Source: Botrytis cinerea B05.10
Taxonomy: Eukaryota; Ascomycota; Leotiomycetes; Helotiales; Sclerotiniaceae
Reading direction: 5' to 3'
Assembly (NCBI RefSeq): GCF_000143535.2
Contig: NC_037310.1
Span: 1,984,001-2,048,000 of the forward strand
Length of the DNA stretch: 64,000 nt
The notes below the pieces were generated by a model. That model ran no database searches and had not been told where the DNA came from. It was given only the letters and a program-made list of their open reading frames with translations. Positions 1-13,232 of the stretch are shown here, piece after piece (within the stretch, counting starts at the first letter, position 1; every line of letters begins with the position of its first letter). The position numbers and the translations under genes were made by a program.

Positions 1-3000
1 ATGGTCGGGCTATAGAATGACTCCAGTAAGGAATCTGACACTGGTGGCGGCAATAGGAGAAATGTCACTTACGCCTGGCAGAAAAGACTGATGCTTGAAT
101 TCTGGTCCATCGCATCCATTGTTTCGCAACCAATGATGATCCTCATTAGATTACTGGAATCGCAGCCAATTGCTTTTAGGTCCTTGAATTCATCAGAGAA
201 CATAGACATAGCGACGCATTCGACCACAATCTTTCCACTTTCAAAAGCTGTGATGGTCTCATCCAATAATGCCTTTACTTCCGGAAATGCACTCAGAGCA
301 AAATTTGGGATTGAATCAACCGAGCTGCCTTTGATCTCTTCAAATATTCCAACAGCATGATGTAGAATCGACTTAATTTCCAAACCGGGATGTGTCATAG
401 GATCGACTTCATATTTTTCGTCATCGTTAAGGGCATCCAGATTCTCGAAAGTCATGCGGAGCTCGTCTTGAGATAGTAATAACTCACGACCCGGACTTGT
501 GAATTCGTGGAATGATCTATCTTGTGATATCTTATTCCAAATGCGACCTTCGGAGTCCATCGTATCAACTGGTTTTGCTCTAATGCCCGCGTAATATAGA
601 GAGAGGAATGCTGCAGTCCATGTTGCTGCCGCAAGCGCTACCACATCACAGTACTCGAATTGAGGAAGAAAATGTCTAAGTATTTGTCCAGAGGGAAGGC
701 CAACGCAAGTGGCTATGAGAAGAGGCTTGAGACTTCGAGGGCCCGCGAAAATTTTTGTGTACTAGATGAGAGTTTAGCTGATGTAGATTTAAAAATTTTT
801 GTCAAGGTTCTTGACAAGGAAATGTACCTGATAGAATAGTAAACCTGTGGATACTTATTAACAAACGTTTCAAATCATGGAAATGGTGCTTACCTGTATA
901 GGCTCCAACATAAGCAATAAAAAGAAGGGTTGAAGCCTCTGTGCTGTCAAATACCCAGAGAAGACTAGAGGCTACAGCTAAACTCCAAACATGAAATAAT
1001 GAGTACCGTCCCAGCATACTCCAATAAAGGTGTCTCCGTGCCTTGACACCTGCGTCGACTGCGTCTGGAATTGAAGAGACGTCGCCAATCAGCATATTCT
1101 GACTTTCAGCTGTCATGGTATGAAGCTTTGCGGCATTGAGATCTAGAAGAACTGCACCAATTAGGTAATAAGCCAAAGCAAAGCCAACAGGCATCCGGTA
1201 TCTTGTATTCTGCGCCGATAGCCCGAGGAGACGTCCACCGGCAAGAAGTGAGTTCCATTTGTCGAGAAGTGCTACGATAAAGTAGAGAAGACTACAACCA
1301 ACCTGCCTTATTTTAGTATTTCATTTCGCAATTTAATAATTATATGGTGAAAGAAAATTACTCACCTCATCACCAGCCTGACGCCAATGGATAAAAGCAT
1401 TGTGCAACCTAAGACCTGTTTGCATTTGCTTGAGAGTATCCAGAGCAACCTTAATTTGCATGTTCCAAGTTGATGAATATGGCATTGGTAGTGGCGTTCC
1501 CGAGTAGCCCGAGTACCATTTCAATAGAAATATTGTTGCGTCATAGCTGTCCACCAACGATTTGACAGTTGGATCCTGACAGTTATGTCGAAAGCCACTT
1601 CGTACTTTTCTTATTTCTTCAATCATTGCAGTTCTTGAAATTTTCAAGGCTGCCGGATCGGTCATTCCATCGAATGCACGGTCATCGCCGTCCTTGTGAG
1701 TCTTAATATACCATTCTTTCAATTCCTTGTCACTAATCTTTTCAATATTTTGATGCCATGTAGTCCATTTAGATGCTGTGTGTCGAGTTCCCAAAGCGAG
1801 AAGAAATATAAAGACATACAAGACACTCAAATAGATATAGATATCATAACCAGGAACAAAAATTGTTGTGATTGGTGAAACAAATAAGACAGGTAAAATC
1901 ATGAGGATAACTGGACGTCCAGATTGGAAAGTGGTACCTGGATAAGAAAAATTGGCCAGAGTTGCAAGCAGTATCAAATAGGTGCTTAGTGCAAACAAGT
2001 ACAAAAAGAATACTAGCCCTGCAACGATACCATCTTTGATACCAAGACCAATCAAGCCAATCAAGCCAGCGGCAAGTGAGAAAGCAACACCGCCAACGAT
2101 TCTCGTCGCTATGAATTGGTTCATTGCGGAAAAGGCCATTGAAATGAGATAGTAAGAACCGCCGCATGTTATCCATGTGCCACACATGCCTGATATTAAA
2201 AGGGAAATCATCAAAGCCAACGTAGCAGAATGCTGAGCTGTGCGACTCATATTTCCACTCAAGTAGAGACCTTTGCCAGTGCTTGTTAATAGCAGGATAT
2301 CCAAAAGTGCTGGTATCGCGAAAACACTCAAGAAAGTAAATCTCATTGTCCCAGAAAGACCCTTGGCTTTAAAATCTCCGATATCAATCTTTGCAGCTGC
2401 ATAGGCTGAGGGAGTTGAAGGATCAGCATCGGTCCAGATTGGAGGCTCCCGGCCAGGTTGATGATGACAAGTCCGATAACGATCCGATAGTAATTTGCCG
2501 AAACAACTAGGGGTCATGTCAAAGTAAGACTCGCATCGGGCTCCCGTTGCAAAAAGCTCCGCAAATGCAGCCGCCTGGTCGCTCTGATCATTGAACAAGG
2601 TGTTTCTATCAGTGACTTCAACATACGCCTCATCAAAAGCGTGCTTCCGAAAAACAGAAAATAAAGCAAGGCAAATAATATCAACACGGGCGTCAATCTT
2701 TTTCGCCTCCATAATCTCAATCAGAGCCTTCGTGATAGCCTGAAGTGTGTTCAATCTTCTTTCTTTTAATACAATAGTGATTGCATCATTGATTTGGTTG
2801 AAGACGTAGAGAGCATTCTCCTCAGAAGGATGCTGCGAGTTATTGTCCACGTGCCATTTTGATCTTAATGCTATGAGATCTTGTGGAGATTTTTGATTCC
2901 CTAGGTAACCGACAGAACAGGCATCTTTCATCTGGATAAAGTCTGTGGAGTCTAGTAATTCTCTTTCGCATGCAAATATTATCGAATCGATCAAATCCCC

Positions 3001-5248
3001 GTTGCCCTTGACGGAAGATAACTGCAATGTCTGAAGAAATCTAAGCAGCTCTGATGGCGAGAGAGAGCTTATGTCATTGAGCAATCGTGGAGGTAGGTAT
3101 GAATCTGATTGTGTGGACCACTGCCAAAATCCTTTCTCTGCCTCAAATGATTCGTGGCGAGGACAGCCACGACTTGATAAGAATGTATGCAAGATTGTTC
3201 CACTGAGATCTTGAACATTTCTTGACATGAAAATGTCAAGCTTAGTCCGCTCTTCGAACGCAAACACTGCCCAGTAGCGACTTTCATTTTGGTACTGCAA
3301 TCCCGAGTCAAGGCCCTTGTACACTCTGATGAAGTCTGTGGGGGCAGAATCATCAGCTAAGGCACAAAGCTGATTCGCAAGTTCTTGTATCGCTGCATGC
3401 CACGCTGAAAGCTCCACCATTCCGTGCTGATTACAAAATTGGCTTAATTTGCCACCAATTTCTTTCAACACATTATTATCGATCGGATCGAGAAGATCAA
3501 GGGATTTGAGTTTCTTTTGTGATTGGAGGATTTCATCAAACGATTTTCTGGAAGCATGAACCCCAAGTGGAAAGCATCCAAGGAAGTCGTTGGATGACCC
3601 ACCAGGAGACGCTGATATGGGATTCCCAGGTGATTGATTGAGATACGAATATGGACCATCGGAGAATCTACGGTTCGGTGCGTGGATGGATAAAAGTGAT
3701 TCTGCCGGCGTGAGAGATCTACTGGAAAATCCCGGTAGGTTAACATCAGATGAATTTCTTGGTAGGTCCAAAAGCACTTGAGGAGTGGCAGAGGGCATTT
3801 CAAGGTCTACATCGGCAAATGAGAGCTGGTTAGATTTCTCCGATGGCTGGAGGTCGACTTCAATGGAGAGCGCTCCCAGAATGTTCTCAGCTAGGTCCGT
3901 CATTTCCGGTATATATTCATTAGCAATCTGAACCAGCGTTAGTAAAGTTTGGTGTGGATGGCCAAGGAGTAAATTTTTGGATGGTGATCAAGGATAGAGT
4001 GCTATATTGGATGATGTGCTTACAGTATGGTTCAGGCGCCACTTTTTATGTGCCTCCATGACTCCAGGCTCCTTGAGCCATGAAAAGGCTCCCAACGGTT
4101 CCTTTTGGTCTATGCCATGAGATGTTGAAGTTAAATCAGAATTTGAACCAATCCATGGTGATAGCGCGCTATAGAACTTTGACCATTGGTAGGATCTTCT
4201 GACAATGGCGTTTGCTGGATTTACCCCATCATCCAGAGTCTCCCATAAACAGACAACGAATGGCCGGAGGCACGCTTGAGAAACAAAAGCTTTGATGGTG
4301 GGCCTCATCTCTTGCATCTGAAATGCATCCCGTTCGTCCCCATTTGATGATATTGTGCCATTTCTTATTATCAGGCCAGCTACTTCATTCAGTTCTGCCA
4401 ATTTAGGATCGCGTAAAAATCCAGGAGATGATGTTTCGAGATAGGTCTGGAATCCAAGTTTATGAATGAAGGTAATGAATTCGATGAGCATTGGACTTGG
4501 TAGTTGATCATACCAATTGCTAATTAAAATCCCAGAAAAACGGCAATCGCTACCTGACGCTGTTGATGAAGCTAATAGCTTGGTGACCCAGGCAATAGCA
4601 CCTTCGAGCGCCGCTGAACCTTTGCATTGCTGCGGCACAACAAGGCTTATATCAAGTCTTGCCAGGACCTGTGGCGGTTTGTAGTAAAGCCCGGATGATA
4701 GAACATGGATTACATTCTCCTGAAAGGCATCGACAACAAGAAGGTCCCATTGTGCTAACACTTGCAGGTCTTCACTTGTTGGCGTATGATTGAACCCACC
4801 TAAGTATACTCCAAAGCTTTCGGGCTTCTTCTCGACAGCGACGACTTTATAATGTGATAGTTCAGAAAGAGTCTTGACAAGATACTTCTTGATGGACGCG
4901 GGGACAGATTGCTTTGCAGATTTCCATTTCTACATACAGAAGAACGTTAGCTATAGATGTTGACAGCCATGAAGCTTTATCACATGAACCTTTGAGGTCT
5001 GCGATAAGATATGAAGATATTCTTTGCTATTTTACTTACTCGATAAGCCTCTATTGAGCTCTGGAAGGCAAGATAAGATATGAAGCTCAAGCCAAGACCA
5101 ACAGAAGCAAGGATAAATGCAATGAGAATCTGTTCAAAAATTAACAGGGGAAACAGCCAGCCAGACGCATGGGAAAGATTACAAACTGCCACCAATCTTT
5201 TGTTAAGTCCCCCCAAGAGGCAGCTTCAAGGCCTGTGATTTGAGCCAT
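1..5248 (-). CDS. gt4c: Gt4c-like giant membrane glycosyltransferase of the GAG cluster (3' end outside window)
   Basis: Predicted polymerase/exporter of galactosaminogalactan at the plasma membrane. Proposed exons: 5248-5183, 5129-5040, 4929-4024, 3927-1366, 1302-894, 712-73. A GTAAGT donor at 72 shows the gene continues past base 1. Phases agree through about 1,557 residues. The ATG at 5248 is chosen because the longer frame begins at TTG and is preceded by a stop. Visible parts: an N-terminal membrane helix (residues about 23-43); a 300-residue alternating strand/helix domain resembling a TIM barrel (53-354); a soluble middle; then a block of hydrophobic helices at about 880-1065 and again after 1209. 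The GT4 catalytic domain is not seen and would lie to the left. Identity rests on cluster context (same order as A. fumigatus gt4c-agd3-ega3-sph3-uge3) plus size and topology; I do not recognise a family motif within this part. The first two exons and the 893-713 intron are the least certain. Confidence 0.7.
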
Positions 5249-7530
5249 AAATGATATGAAGACCGAAGAACGAGGAGTTCTTCAGAGAGAACGAAAGTAA
5301 ACGGCAACGAATAACATGTGGTAAGTGAAAGTGAACGTTACAAGTCAAGGAAAGAAACCATCAGGAGAAGTCGCGGTGGAGCACATCCGTCATAATAAAA
5401 GTCAGATCTACGACAAGATTTTCATTGAGATGGCGTGGGCGTAGACCGCGTCGAGGATACAGAGATTGGGCACCCCCTCCCCAAGTAGGTCTAGGTGGCT
5501 ATCAATGTTACTTACTTGTAGATACTTACTAGGACTCTTCAGCCCATGCTCTAAAGAGCGGGTAGTGGTAATCCAGGAATAGGATTATTTGCGAGTTTCT
5601 GTTCTCGCGACTTCGCCTGATTTCCAATGCTTGGCACCCCGTATCCGGAAACTGTCAAAGTGGTTACAGTCGCTCTGAGCTCCTCTGTACCAAAGCATTT
5701 CGTTTCGTAACGTAGTTTGCAGATACGGGCGAGGGCTAGTAGGAACTGGTCGTTTAAACCCCAAATCCATATACACGTGGCCCTGCACCGCAGGTGCGAT
5801 TGCAAGATCAAAATACATTGAAAAGAAAGCAAATATTGGATTTCGGAAGGAATACCTGGTAGCTGCAGATCGTTGGATGATGATGCCATACGCACAATGT
5901 CAGCACGGAGAGTACACATCGCACGCCACAGAAGGATGTTGGAACATTCGATACCCGAGGGATCAAAGTTTGACAGCACAATTGTCAAATTCAGCATGTA
6001 TCGAGCATATTGGTCCAAGGTTCAGCTTCGTATGGTGCACGATGCGTTTTCGCTATAGGGGATGCGCTGGGCATGTGGCGGTTAGGGATGTGGTGTAACT
6101 GTGAGTTGAGATGATATTGGAATTATGGGGTGCCTTGGGGGGGAGGGCAGGGAATAGTCCAGCCTCTCGTACGTCTTTTCTTTTCAAGATGAATAGTGAA
6201 CAGAGCTTGTGATCGAATTGTTTCAGGTGGGCCTGGTGGACTCGGTGGACTCGGTGGGCTCCTGTAGCATTCGTCTGGGACTGACTCGATGGATGGGGGT
6301 TTACGATGGAGGAATTGGTTGCGACTACGACTACGACTGTGACTGCGACGATGGTTCGTGTCGCCAACCGGAGATGAAGGGGGAGGGGTATTTAACCGGA
6401 CCTCGGGAGCGGAAAATCTTTTTACTTAATAATATCCAGAATAGTACTAGCGCCCCACATCATCTAATCTTTCCTTGGAGCTACTTCGGGGCCAAGCCTT
6501 GGTCATCTACTCTGTACGTGAACGTCTCCTAAGTCTTTTCCAGCTAAAATTTCTATATATATCCATATATATCTCCATTCGCTCCAAAAGGGGTAATTAT
6601 ACATTAGCCTCCACAAGCCTGTCGCTTTGCAAGGGGTTCCAAAAGCTTGTTTTTTCCCTCGAGACACCGCTTGGACGGTTGGACCACTCTCATCGCAACT
6701 TTAATATAACATCCTTCTTGCATACCGCGCTAAATATCTATTGGACCATGATGCTTGCTGCCGCCCCCAGCAACCCTTCCCTTCTCCATGAATGTTTATA
6801 CCCACCTAGTCCTAGTCGCTTACATCCCAGGGATTGAAATTTATGGCATAGGCCTCCAAACGTTCCCCAAGACAATGCCTACTGCAGTCACATTTTGGCT
6901 CTCATTTGGCCAACACTTGACCATCGATACTGTTCGGATTGTTACAATCAGAATTTTCAGAGACCATGTGTCATTCAGCTCTCCATCAGCTTTCGTGTGG
7001 ATTGGATGAGCTCAGCCCTTCCTGCTGTCATGTCGGCTATTTCGTGTTCTGGGACGTTCCGATACACATCCTTGTTCGATTTTTCATCTATCTTCCTTCC
7101 TAACTCATTTCTTTTGCATATTCTTCGTCTCATAAGGCCTATCTCAGACCACACGCGGCTTTAGATCCCGTGTTCGACCAACCTGTAGCCGTAAAGCTCG
7201 TGTCCGAAGCCTTAGTGGAAAGTACGATCGAGCCTATGGTGCTGTGGCAAGTAACGTTGTCCTTGGCTGTCAGAATGCGTGCGTAGATTCAATAGTTTCT
7301 TCAATGTGGTACTTACTCGTGAGTGAGATGAGAATTTTACGTGCTTGGAGACTTGTTGCTTCATTTCATTTTACTTCTTAAGTCGAGACAAGTACACCCT
7401 CGTTTTACGATATTCATTGCCATCAATCTTTCTCGTTCTTTTCTCATTTAAATACCAAATAACACTCGTTGTAGCGAAGGTTTGAGATCTAAACTTTATT
7501 CTATTAATTGGCCTTCCTTGAACATTCAAG
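5249..7530. promoter_or_regulatory. 2.3-kb divergent intergenic region between gt4c and agd3
   Basis: No gene is supported here. It separates two divergently transcribed cluster genes, so it should contain both promoters. A short GACTAC-type hexamer run lies at 6321-6352, and pyrimidine-rich stretches precede the agd3 ATG at 7531. A 155-codon minus-strand open frame at 5551-6018 begins with TTG and resembles nothing I know. Confidence 0.6.
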
Positions 7531-10327
7531 ATGGTGTTATTGTACCACCTCGTTACCCATATTCTCCCTCTGAGCTTGTTCCTAGATGCAGCTCTTGGCC
7601 ATCGGGCTCATCGCCGAAATCCCGCTGAGGCGGATAATCTCCCTCAATCAGAATCAGTTGCGGTTACCAACCCTCAGGCTATTATGACCTCGACAGTTCC
7701 TGCCGCACCTCTCGCTACGGTATCCATTGGAACGCTAGCTGTCCTTGCCAATACTACTGTTGCTACCCCCCCTCTAGCAGAGCTTATTGCTACTGATGCA
7801 GTTGATACTGTCAGCAGTAAAGTTCTTGTCATTGCACGAGATTCAGTCTCCGCATACTCTGCTTGGAGTGGGCTCAATGATCGAGGAATCCCATATGAAA
7901 CCTTGATCGTCCCTGCAGCTGGTGTAGCACTACCAACCTTGAACAGTTCAGAAACCCACGGAAATTATGGACTCATTGTTGTTATGTCAGAACTGAGTTA
8001 CTCCTACCCTGACTTGGGATATCAAAGTGCAATTACAGCCGACCAATGGCAAGCAATCTACAATTATCAAACCGCCTTTCGCGTTCGATTGGTGAGACTT
8101 GATTCTTATCCATCCGCTGCATTCGGTACAGAGGCACTAGGAGCTTGTTGCAATGATGGTGTCGAGCAGCTTGTTCACATTTCCGACAACTCAGCCTTCC
8201 CTAAGGCGGGACTCAAGACCGGTGCGACCATGAGTACCAAGGGCATATACCACTATCCTACTCAAATCACAAACTCGACGCTGGCAAAGGAGTTTCTACA
8301 ACTAGGAGCCTCTTCTGATGGCCAATTCACTACCGCAAGTACAGCAGGTGTAATCAATAATATTAATGGCAGAGAACAAATGGTGTTTTACGTTCCATTT
8401 TCCACAGATTGGGCTGTCACATCTGTATGGTTGCAACATGCTTGGATCGACTGGGGTACAAGAAGTCTCTACACTGGATACAGAAGAGCACTACTCAGCA
8501 CACAGATTGACGATATGTTCTTGGAGTCAGATATTTATTCACCTGCTGGGTCGACTTACCGCATTGGCACGGCCGACTTGGCTCAGCATATTACATTCAT
8601 GGGTTCGGTTAACTCTAAATTGAATGCTGGAAGTAACTGGTTCATTGAAGTTGGACATAATGGTAATGGAAATGTCGAAAAATCCGATGAAATCAACGCA
8701 AGCGAAAGTGTATGTACTCCTTTGATCATGTGACCCTTACTTCATTCTCTCCGCTTTTCGGTCTCGTTTGCGTTCCAATTTCAGCCCAATAGATGAGCAA
8801 AACTAACTTTTGACTTCAGGTCTGTTCTCCTGGACCCATTGAGTATGGCGAACAAATCGATACACCATTGGAGTGGGTCAAGCCCCTTGGAACCGGAACC
8901 GATATCTGGCCCAAAACATCGGTTCTTTACCCCAATTATACCACCGCATGCTTAAGCGACGATTCTCTACTCACGTGGTGGATCACCCCCTCTAATCTTA
9001 ATGCCTTTGCACACATTTCTCACACGTTCACACACGAGGATCAAAACAATGCGACTTACGCCGATGTATATCGAGAGATGACCTGGAATCAAGCCTGGCT
9101 TACTGCGACCGGATTTGCCAATGCAGAAAAGTTCAGTCCACAGGGACTTATTCCACCTGCCATCACGGGGCTTCACAATGGTGATGCGCTTAGGGCCTGG
9201 GCTGACAGCGGTATCACGCATGCAGTTGGAGACAATACCAGAGCGGCTCTCTTGAATACCGTAAGTGTTGCTGCGTGCCGTGTTTTCGGAAAACCCCTCT
9301 TTCTCTTGTTGCACAAACCTTTTTCCACACAAATTTCGCTAATGTGAACACAGGAAAATGAGCATTGGCCTTTGTTCACAACAGTTGAGGCCAACGGCTA
9401 TGCTGGTATCCAAGTGACTCCAAGATGGGCAACCAACATTTACTACAATGTAAGTTCGACTTGATCGAGTAGAATCGCTAAATCTGACACAAATTAGTGC
9501 GACATGCCTGATTGTACCGTGTTGGAATGGATCAACACCAGTGCCGGATCCGGTGATATAAACACTCTCCTTGAGGTTGAGAAACAGACAAATGTCAGAC
9601 ATTTGTTGGGTCTTCACCATGATGCCTTCATGTTAGTGCCACATTCCGCTCTTCTCTCCATGAGTGTTTGCTAATTTTTTGAAATAGGTTCCATCAAGCC
9701 AATTGTAAGTTATGGCCCCTCCTGTTGATTCTTCCTCACCACGATTCGCTTGATGTGGTATCCAAACAGGCCACCATGATAAGCAGTTACTAATTCATTA
9801 ATGATGTAGTGCGCTACACAGGAGCGGCAACGTACACTATCAATGGAGTGACAGCGCAACTTTCGCTGCTCATGGCATGGGTTGAGACCGTGACTCAAGA
9901 ATTCGTCCGATTGTGAGTTTTGTTTCTGCGATGTTTTCATCCGTACTGACCGAGTATAGGGTTGATTGGCCTCTTATCACCCACAAACATGACGACGTAA
10001 GTCCTAAGGCTCCTGTTAACTGTATATCTTCTAACCGGTCATCAGCTTGCTGCTATATTTGTCAATCGAATGACACGAGATTCTTGTGGAGCTAGCTTGT
10101 CATATCAACTCGATACTACCAGCTCATCGATCACAGGCTTCACACTCTCTGCAAATGGCAACACCTGCTCGACACCGCTCCCGGTCACTCTCCCAGGTTC
10201 AGTCACTGATACCCAAGGGGCCACTGTCGAGCAGATTGGTAACGACCCTACAACACTGTGGGTCACTTTGTCTGGCGCGCCTGTCAGCTTCACTTTAACC
10301 ACACCAATTCCCATAACGAGCAGCTAA
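7531..10327 (+). CDS. agd3: Agd3-type secreted N-acetylgalactosamine deacetylase (CE18)
   Basis: Secreted enzyme that removes acetyl groups from GalNAc units of galactosaminogalactan, giving the cationic polymer needed for cell-wall adhesion and biofilm. Eight exons: 7531-8709, 8820-9260, 9354-9449, 9498-9631, 9688-9704, 9810-9912, 9960-9996, 10046-10327. These encode 762 residues and every phase is consistent. The N-terminus has a hydrophobic signal peptide (residues 1-22). Within the NodB-like deacetylase fold I see the acidic QIDDMF motif (D327/D328) and an HTFTH motif (H461/H465), together a plausible Asp-His-His metal site. The N-terminal third with VLVIARDS and the C-terminal beta-rich tail match the layout described for Agd3, the founding CE18 member. 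It lies divergent from gt4c and upstream of ega3 on the same strand. Exon 5 is a 17-nt microexon. Confidence 0.9.
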
Positions 10328-12209
10328 GCACGCCAGTCTTACTCAGCATAACGCAAGATTAATTATGGCCTGATCCGAGAAGGGGAGCTGGGAAGGAGCA
10401 CTTACTGCCAGTATCTTTTGCCTCGCATCAAAAACTTTCTCTTCTTATCAGTGGTACGCGTCTTTACGCTATCACAATTCTTGGGTTAAAAGTTTCGTGC
10501 TCTTCCTACATACTTAAAGTAGGATTATCACCGTTCAGATAATGAACCATTCTATCTTAATGGGAAGCTTCAAATTACATCTATCATATATCTAATCTGT
10601 TCGGGTTCTAACTTTCTCTTTCCTTATTATCCTAAGCATGAATGTGACCCTACAAAGATCCTTTTGAGTTCTCTCCTGCTTCATCAGTGAGCCAAGATGT
10701 ACATCACCATATGGATATGTCAATTCAATTGAAATATCGATTATCACCTCCCAGATTAGGTGTATTTACGACCCTTGTACTAATTAGTGGGTCCGGAAGG
10801 CTCGGATTACACAAAATTTAGACTTCTGTACCCTGCATTCCACAATCACACCGTATCCGTACCGATCCCCCGCAAAAAAAAAAAAAAAAGTCTCCTAGCT
10901 TGCCAAAGCGCCTACCGCTTTTCTCTGCCGTCTCATTCGGATACCACTTTCTCGATACGAGCCGCCGCAGTTATTTAACCCAATTGGCAATACTTTCATG
11001 CGCAAATAAAGTGATCAGCGTTCCTGAAATTTCTTTGCAAACAAACACACGGAAGAAATTGCAAGCTAGAAACGAGGTACTAGCTAGACCAACTGCTTAG
11101 ACCCCGGCGATCTTTCCCAAGTTTATTTTTCTTATTTTTACGAATATGCATGCATATACGTGCCCATTATCTCGGTTTCGCCTTGGCAGTCCAGCGGCTC
11201 GTACTGCCATGTACCTAGAACGCTGCATCACTAGCACTCCAGCTCCTCTAGGCTTTGTCCTCGAAAAACGCACACTAACATCGTCCCATAAAAAGTGTCA
11301 CAGACCCCTGAAATATCGTATTCATTACCTATAGCAAGGCTCGGCATATGGGGCCAAAGTATCGAAAAGTCTCGCAAATTGGTGCAATGTTGTAATAGGC
11401 GTTCAATATGCGTTGAAAACTTTAGGTATCCACAATCATGACAAAGCTAAAATTCTACCTAACCTAGTGAAACGCCACTTAAATCGGAGTTTAAATCGCC
11501 TGAAACATATGCCCTCAGACCCTATCACCAAAACGGGAGACCGCTTCCGTTTCTGGAAGGCGAGCGCTAAGCGAGCTTTCACGCTTGGCGCTTCACGGTT
11601 GGGGGGCGACATGCGCCAAGAACCACATATGCTATAACATGTGTATCAAGGAACCCGAGGTACATGACAGCATTGACAGGAAATCCTATTCTCAGTTTTC
11701 ATAATTGGAGCTCGGGGGAGGGTGGGTAATTCCAAGCCAAAAAAAAAAATTCATTACACCGTAGCCCGCGAATGGAAGTGTAGGATTTCAGCTTGAAAAA
11801 TTCGGTAGCAGCGAATGCATTGGCACTGTAAGCCTTGGTACGAGGTTATATCGTTTTTGAACTGGAGGGGGATTACTTTTCTCAGTCGGTCACCAGCATT
11901 AATGAGGCTGTGCGTATTGGATGAGATGGCGTTTTTGGGGTTACTCAAGGATTCACTGGGGGATTTTACTATATAGGATCGTCTAAGAGAATCTCATCAT
12001 GACAGGCCATGCAACGAAAACGTCGCTATCGCAGTGCCGTAAAAAAAAACTTCTCGCTGCCAAGACCATCATCTGTTTGTTTTTGTTCTTGCCCAGGATT
12101 CCAAACAGAGATTTTTTCTCCGGGCTCTCACTACATCCACTACATCATCAGGGATATTTGAGCTGCCTTGACGGCCGTACTGTCGAATCGGATTACCGCC
12201 AGAAACGAC
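10328..12209. other. Intergenic region agd3-ega3 (1.9 kb)
   Basis: No supported gene. It holds the agd3 3' region and ega3 promoter. An A-run lies near 10874-10889 and another at 11740-11748. The sequence is otherwise unremarkable, with only short spurious frames. Confidence 0.5.
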
Positions 12210-13232
12210 ATGTCCTCAGGAGGAATATTCAAAACACCTCTCACGAGCAGCGAGATCGCCATCAACACACCACCCATGGCTTCCAAAGAACAGAAACCTG
12301 TTAATCCACACAAGATTTTCACCAGGAAATGCAACATCATTCTTGGTCTGATCGCGCTCTTTCTCCTGGCAATAGCCTTGGCTCTGGGTCTGACATTCGG
12401 TCTACGACATCACCATTCCTCCCCTCCAGCATCCACTCCTACTACTACACCATCGAACCCGTACCCTCCTACCAACGCCTCATATTGGACCCCAAATCTC
12501 AACGCTTCCAATACATGGAACATCGAGTTATTAGCGGCGCTCGATCCCGCCAACATCTATGCGAATACAACAATCTATGACATCGATCTCTTCCTTGCGG
12601 CCAATACCACCCCCCCTATAATCCGTACCTTACATTCGCAATCCCACAAAGTAATTTGTTATTTTTCAGCCGGCACCATCGAAACATACCGTCCTGACAC
12701 GAATCGCTTCCTTCCTTCCGATTATGGCAAGCAGCTTCCCGACTGGCCAAACGAATATTGGGCTAACATTTCCTCACCAAATGTGCGATCCATCATGCAA
12801 ACACGCTTGGATTTGGCGGTCAATCAATCATGCGATGCGGTCGATCCCGACAACGTTGATGGGTATTCCAATGACAACGGGCTCAAACTAACAGAAGATG
12901 ACTCTATTGATTATATGCAGTGGTTGGCGGCTGAGGCCCATGGACGGGGTTTAGGGATTGGTCTGAAGAATGCTGGCGAGATTATCGATCGTGTATTGGA
13001 CAACGTGCAGTTTGCTGTCAACGAGCAGTGCGTGCAGTACCAGGAGTGTGACACCTGGCAGGCATTCATTGACAATGGTAAGCCCGTATTCAATATCGAG
13101 TACCCAAAAGATGCACCGAAGGTTAGTGAAGCGGAAAAAACAAGAGTTTGTGATGGCTCAGACATACATGCGGATGGCTTTTTCACCATCATCAAAAAGA
13201 TGGAGCTGGATGACTGGGTAGAGCGCTGCTGA
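12210..13232 (+). CDS. ega3: Ega3-type membrane-anchored endo-alpha-1,4-galactosaminidase (GH114)
   Basis: Glycoside hydrolase that cleaves GalN-rich stretches of galactosaminogalactan at the cell surface. It is intronless and 340 residues long from the ATG at 12210; the longer frame starts at TTG and was not used. Topology is type II: a basic cytoplasmic tail, a transmembrane helix at about residues 43-65 (LGLIALFLLAIAL), a Ser/Thr/Pro linker, then the GH114 TIM barrel from about residue 90. Landmarks are YFSAG (151-155), DPDNVDGY with D212/D214/D217, GIGLKNA (249-255) and NEQC with E272. The Asp of the DPDN region and the Glu of NEQC correspond to the catalytic acids reported for Ega3-family enzymes. 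It converges with sph3. Several N-x-S/T sequons fit an extracellular catalytic domain. Confidence 0.9.
   Translation: MSSGGIFKTPLTSSEIAINTPPMASKEQKPVNPHKIFTRKCNIILGLIALFLLAIALALGLTFGLRHHHSSPPASTPTTTPSNPYPPTNASYWTPNLNASNTWNIELLAALDPANIYANTTIYDIDLFLAANTTPPIIRTLHSQSHKVICYFSAGTIETYRPDTNRFLPSDYGKQLPDWPNEYWANISSPNVRSIMQTRLDLAVNQSCDAVDPDNVDGYSNDNGLKLTEDDSIDYMQWLAAEAHGRGLGIGLKNAGEIIDRVLDNVQFAVNEQCVQYQECDTWQAFIDNGKPVFNIEYPKDAPKVSEAEKTRVCDGSDIHADGFFTIIKKMELDDWVERC

Noticed and set aside
5551..6018. 155-codon minus-strand frame between gt4c and agd3
   Set aside because: Starts at TTG, no recognisable domain, no support for splicing into a larger gene.
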